Assembly: GCF_046630445.1 (NCBI RefSeq)
Contig: NC_092339.1
Location: 80,251,501-80,315,500 of the forward strand
DNA length: 64,000 bases
Source: Rutidosis leptorrhynchoides
Taxonomy: Eukaryota; Streptophyta; Magnoliopsida; Asterales; Asteraceae
Reading direction: 5' to 3'
Part shown: positions 62,001 to 64,000 of the stretch, one piece after another
Numbering within the stretch: the first letter of the stretch is position 1
Layout of the letters: each line of letters begins with the position of its first letter
The notes under the pieces: model-generated
Databases searched by the model: none
Told to the model about the DNA's origin: nothing
What the model saw: the letters and a program-made list of their open reading frames with translations, nothing else
Program-made: the position numbers and the translations under genes

Positions 62001-62266
62001 ATAACTACAGCATCCTAGATCGTCTACAGCAGTACATAGCATAGCAATAATAACAGTATCAAATAGAGTATCATGCAAAAAGCAGATAGTAGCATGCAGT
62101 AGCGAGAATAAGCAGTAGCATACAGCAAGATCATATAGCAGTAAAAGTAAGCAGTAGCATGCAGCAGTTTAGCAGAAACAAGTAAACGAGCAAGTTGTAG
62201 ATTAGTCCTATTACTGAATCCTACTCGACTCGGTCAAGACGCACTAATGCAACCTAATTCCCTACA

Positions 62267-62284
62267 ACCAATGCTCTGATACCA
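62267..62284 (-). other. Tekay-B primer binding site (tRNA-Met initiator)
   Basis: TGGTATCAGAGCATTGG reads on the minus strand 2 nt from the LTR end. It matches the Tekay-A primer site except one base. Confidence 0.9.
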
Positions 62285-62286
62285 AA

Positions 62287-64000
62287 TGTGACGCCCCGTA
62301 CAAAACCATCGTGTACGGATCATCAACAACGGGTCCATTACACGGTATAATATTATATGATGTTTAAAAACAAGTGTTGCATTCATGAAAAAATAACTTC
62401 TTTACCAACGTCAAATGTTTTACAAAAGATGACGTCTTTACCAACGTCAAATGTTTTACAAGGATAACGTGTTTCTATGAATTGAAAGCCTTAACATAAG
62501 TACGTGACACAAAGATCATTACAAAACCATAGTTTGAAAATAACATAAGTTGTGAATGCAAGGTAAAAGTTCCATGATTTAGACATCTCTAAACAATGCA
62601 GCGGAGGTCTAACACAGCGAGTCTGTAACAGCAAGTCTATAGCACCAAGACTATAACAGCAAGTCTAACAGCGGAAGCAAAAACGTCTAAGCACCTGAGA
62701 AATACATGCTTTAAAATGTCAACACGAATGTTGGTGAGCTATAGCTTGTTTGTAAACAATAATGTAATGTAGACCACGAGATTTCGTATTCAAACAGTAT
62801 CTCAAATCCGTATGATAATGTATATGCTTATCCGTGGGCACTCGGTAACTAACTTACCAAGTAATATATCACCCCCTAAAAGTGCACTTGGTGAGTGCGT
62901 ATGTTTACGAAGTATTAAACACCCGTTGAATGCTAGCGCGACTAGCCCGAGTGGGGATGTCTAACCCTATGGATCCATATCTAAGATTCGCGTCTACCGG
63001 TTCATAAACCAAAAGTTAAACGTTACCGAGCTAAGGGGAATCTTTGTGCCGTTATGTCACCCACACATATATAAAGTTTAAGTACTCATGTCTAGTATGT
63101 GAAACATATAAAGCGCATGTATTCTCAGTCCCAAAAATAGTTAAAGTAAAAAGGGAGCTATAGCTGCTACGACCTCTATACAAACTGAAATGATGCACGT
63201 CCAGTGGCCGAGGCTCCGTTTGTGAGACCTCTTACCTCTGTCCAATTTTCAGATCCTAACTCGATGTCGTTTGACCGTGACGGTTCAAGCGCGAGTAGGT
63301 CAGAAATTTCAGCACGTCGTTACGAAGGCGTAGTGATTTTCGGAAGGCTATAAATACCAAATCGTATATCGGATTTAGGCGAGTCTTAAACGAAAAGTCA
63401 TCTACTTAAGTCGAACTATCTGAAAATCAACTTTCCAGAAGTCCCAGGAGTCTGATCAGACCTTGAAAAACAGAAAACAAGTGCTCCGGTGGGTTTCTTG
63501 GTGTTTGATGTTCATTACGGTTCTCGTCCTTCATGCGTATAGGCCTCAAGTGTACAACTCTTTGATGTTTTAGCATCATTATGACCAATTTTTAACCATC
63601 AACACACAAATAAAAGTAAAAGCTAACTTTCTATAAGTTTTGAACATCAAAGTTGTCTCTTTATTGTATAAACACAATAAAGCTTCAACATTTGTCCTTT
63701 TGACACAAATTTATGCATCTTCATCACATGAGATGATGAAGACTTGATTTTTATCACCATAAAAATCATAAAAAGGTTCCAAGTAAGTGAGATCTACAAT
63801 AATAACTTAGATCTCAAGTGTTAAGAAACCCTAAGCTAGAAAGCTTGGATTTTTACAAGATTAATGAGACCATAAGCTAGAAAGCTAAGATCTAGTAAAA
63901 GTAATGAGATCATAAACTTAAAAAGCTTAGATCTAAACAAAATAATGAAACCCTAAGCTAGAAAGCTTGGATCTTTAATGTTCTTGAAGATCCTTAAAGC
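62287..64000 (-). repeat. Tekay-B second LTR, cut by the window end
   Basis: It starts TGTGACGCCCCG and matches 23,737-24,557 plus 54,735-56,050, apart from a deletion of about 240 bp near 63,165. It is uninterrupted, so it shows what the left LTR looked like before the Athila insertion. Confidence 0.93.

Overview
This window is repeat-rich intergenic DNA from a plant, most likely a eudicot. It is AT-rich and built almost entirely of plant transposable-element lineages: L1-type LINEs, Tekay-like chromoviruses, an Athila-type Ty3/gypsy element, and Mutator-type TIR elements. The style of the LTRs and the family of the captured F-box gene suggest Asteraceae, but that is inference. I see no ordinary single-copy host gene, no rRNA or tRNA gene and no CRISPR array. 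Several coding regions are nevertheless well preserved because some elements are young.

Left third (1-23,736). A decayed minus-strand LINE runs off the left edge (1 to about 2,720). It is followed by a 120-bp Mutator-type MITE (2,992-3,111) and a Helitron-like 3' terminus (3,706-3,738). A structurally complete L1-type LINE lies at 5,120-11,895 on the plus strand, with a 15-17 bp target-site duplication, a poly(A) tail, ORF1 with an RRM, and ORF2 with endonuclease, reverse transcriptase and zf-RVT. ORF2 is broken only at two homopolymers. Next comes a three-level nest: a Mutator-like TIR element (12,809-22,104, 9-bp TSD) holds a non-coding TG...CA LTR-type element (12,868-21,720), which holds a solo LTR (13,551-16,812, 5-bp TSD).

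Right two thirds (23,737-64,000). A second three-level nest fills this part. The outer element is an old, decayed minus-strand Tekay-like chromovirus (Tekay-B). Its left LTR (23,737-24,557 plus 54,735-56,885) is split by a 30-kb plus-strand Athila element (24,558-54,729, TSD aacat). The Athila env-position ORF is in turn split by a very young minus-strand Tekay-like chromovirus (Tekay-A, 37,130-50,372, TSD ccaaa). Tekay-A has 3,397-bp LTRs in which I count only about nine differences.

The most interesting content is in the two inner elements. Tekay-A carries two intact sense ORFs between its tRNA-Met primer site and gag: an acidic 204-aa protein with no family I recognise, and a 227-aa F-box protein. 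This looks like a captured host gene. Its gag-protease-RT and integrase-chromodomain reading frames are open, but the middle of RNase H is deleted, so this young copy probably moved with help in trans. The Athila element has a pseudogenised gag-pol, a small zinc-knuckle ORF followed by a consensus splice donor, and an env-position ORF whose start codon seems to lie on a separate 30-nt exon. Near-palindromic GC motifs, often paired, sit upstream of putative transcription starts in several unrelated LTRs. An array of hairpins with changing arms but a constant loop lies at 13,515-17,049.
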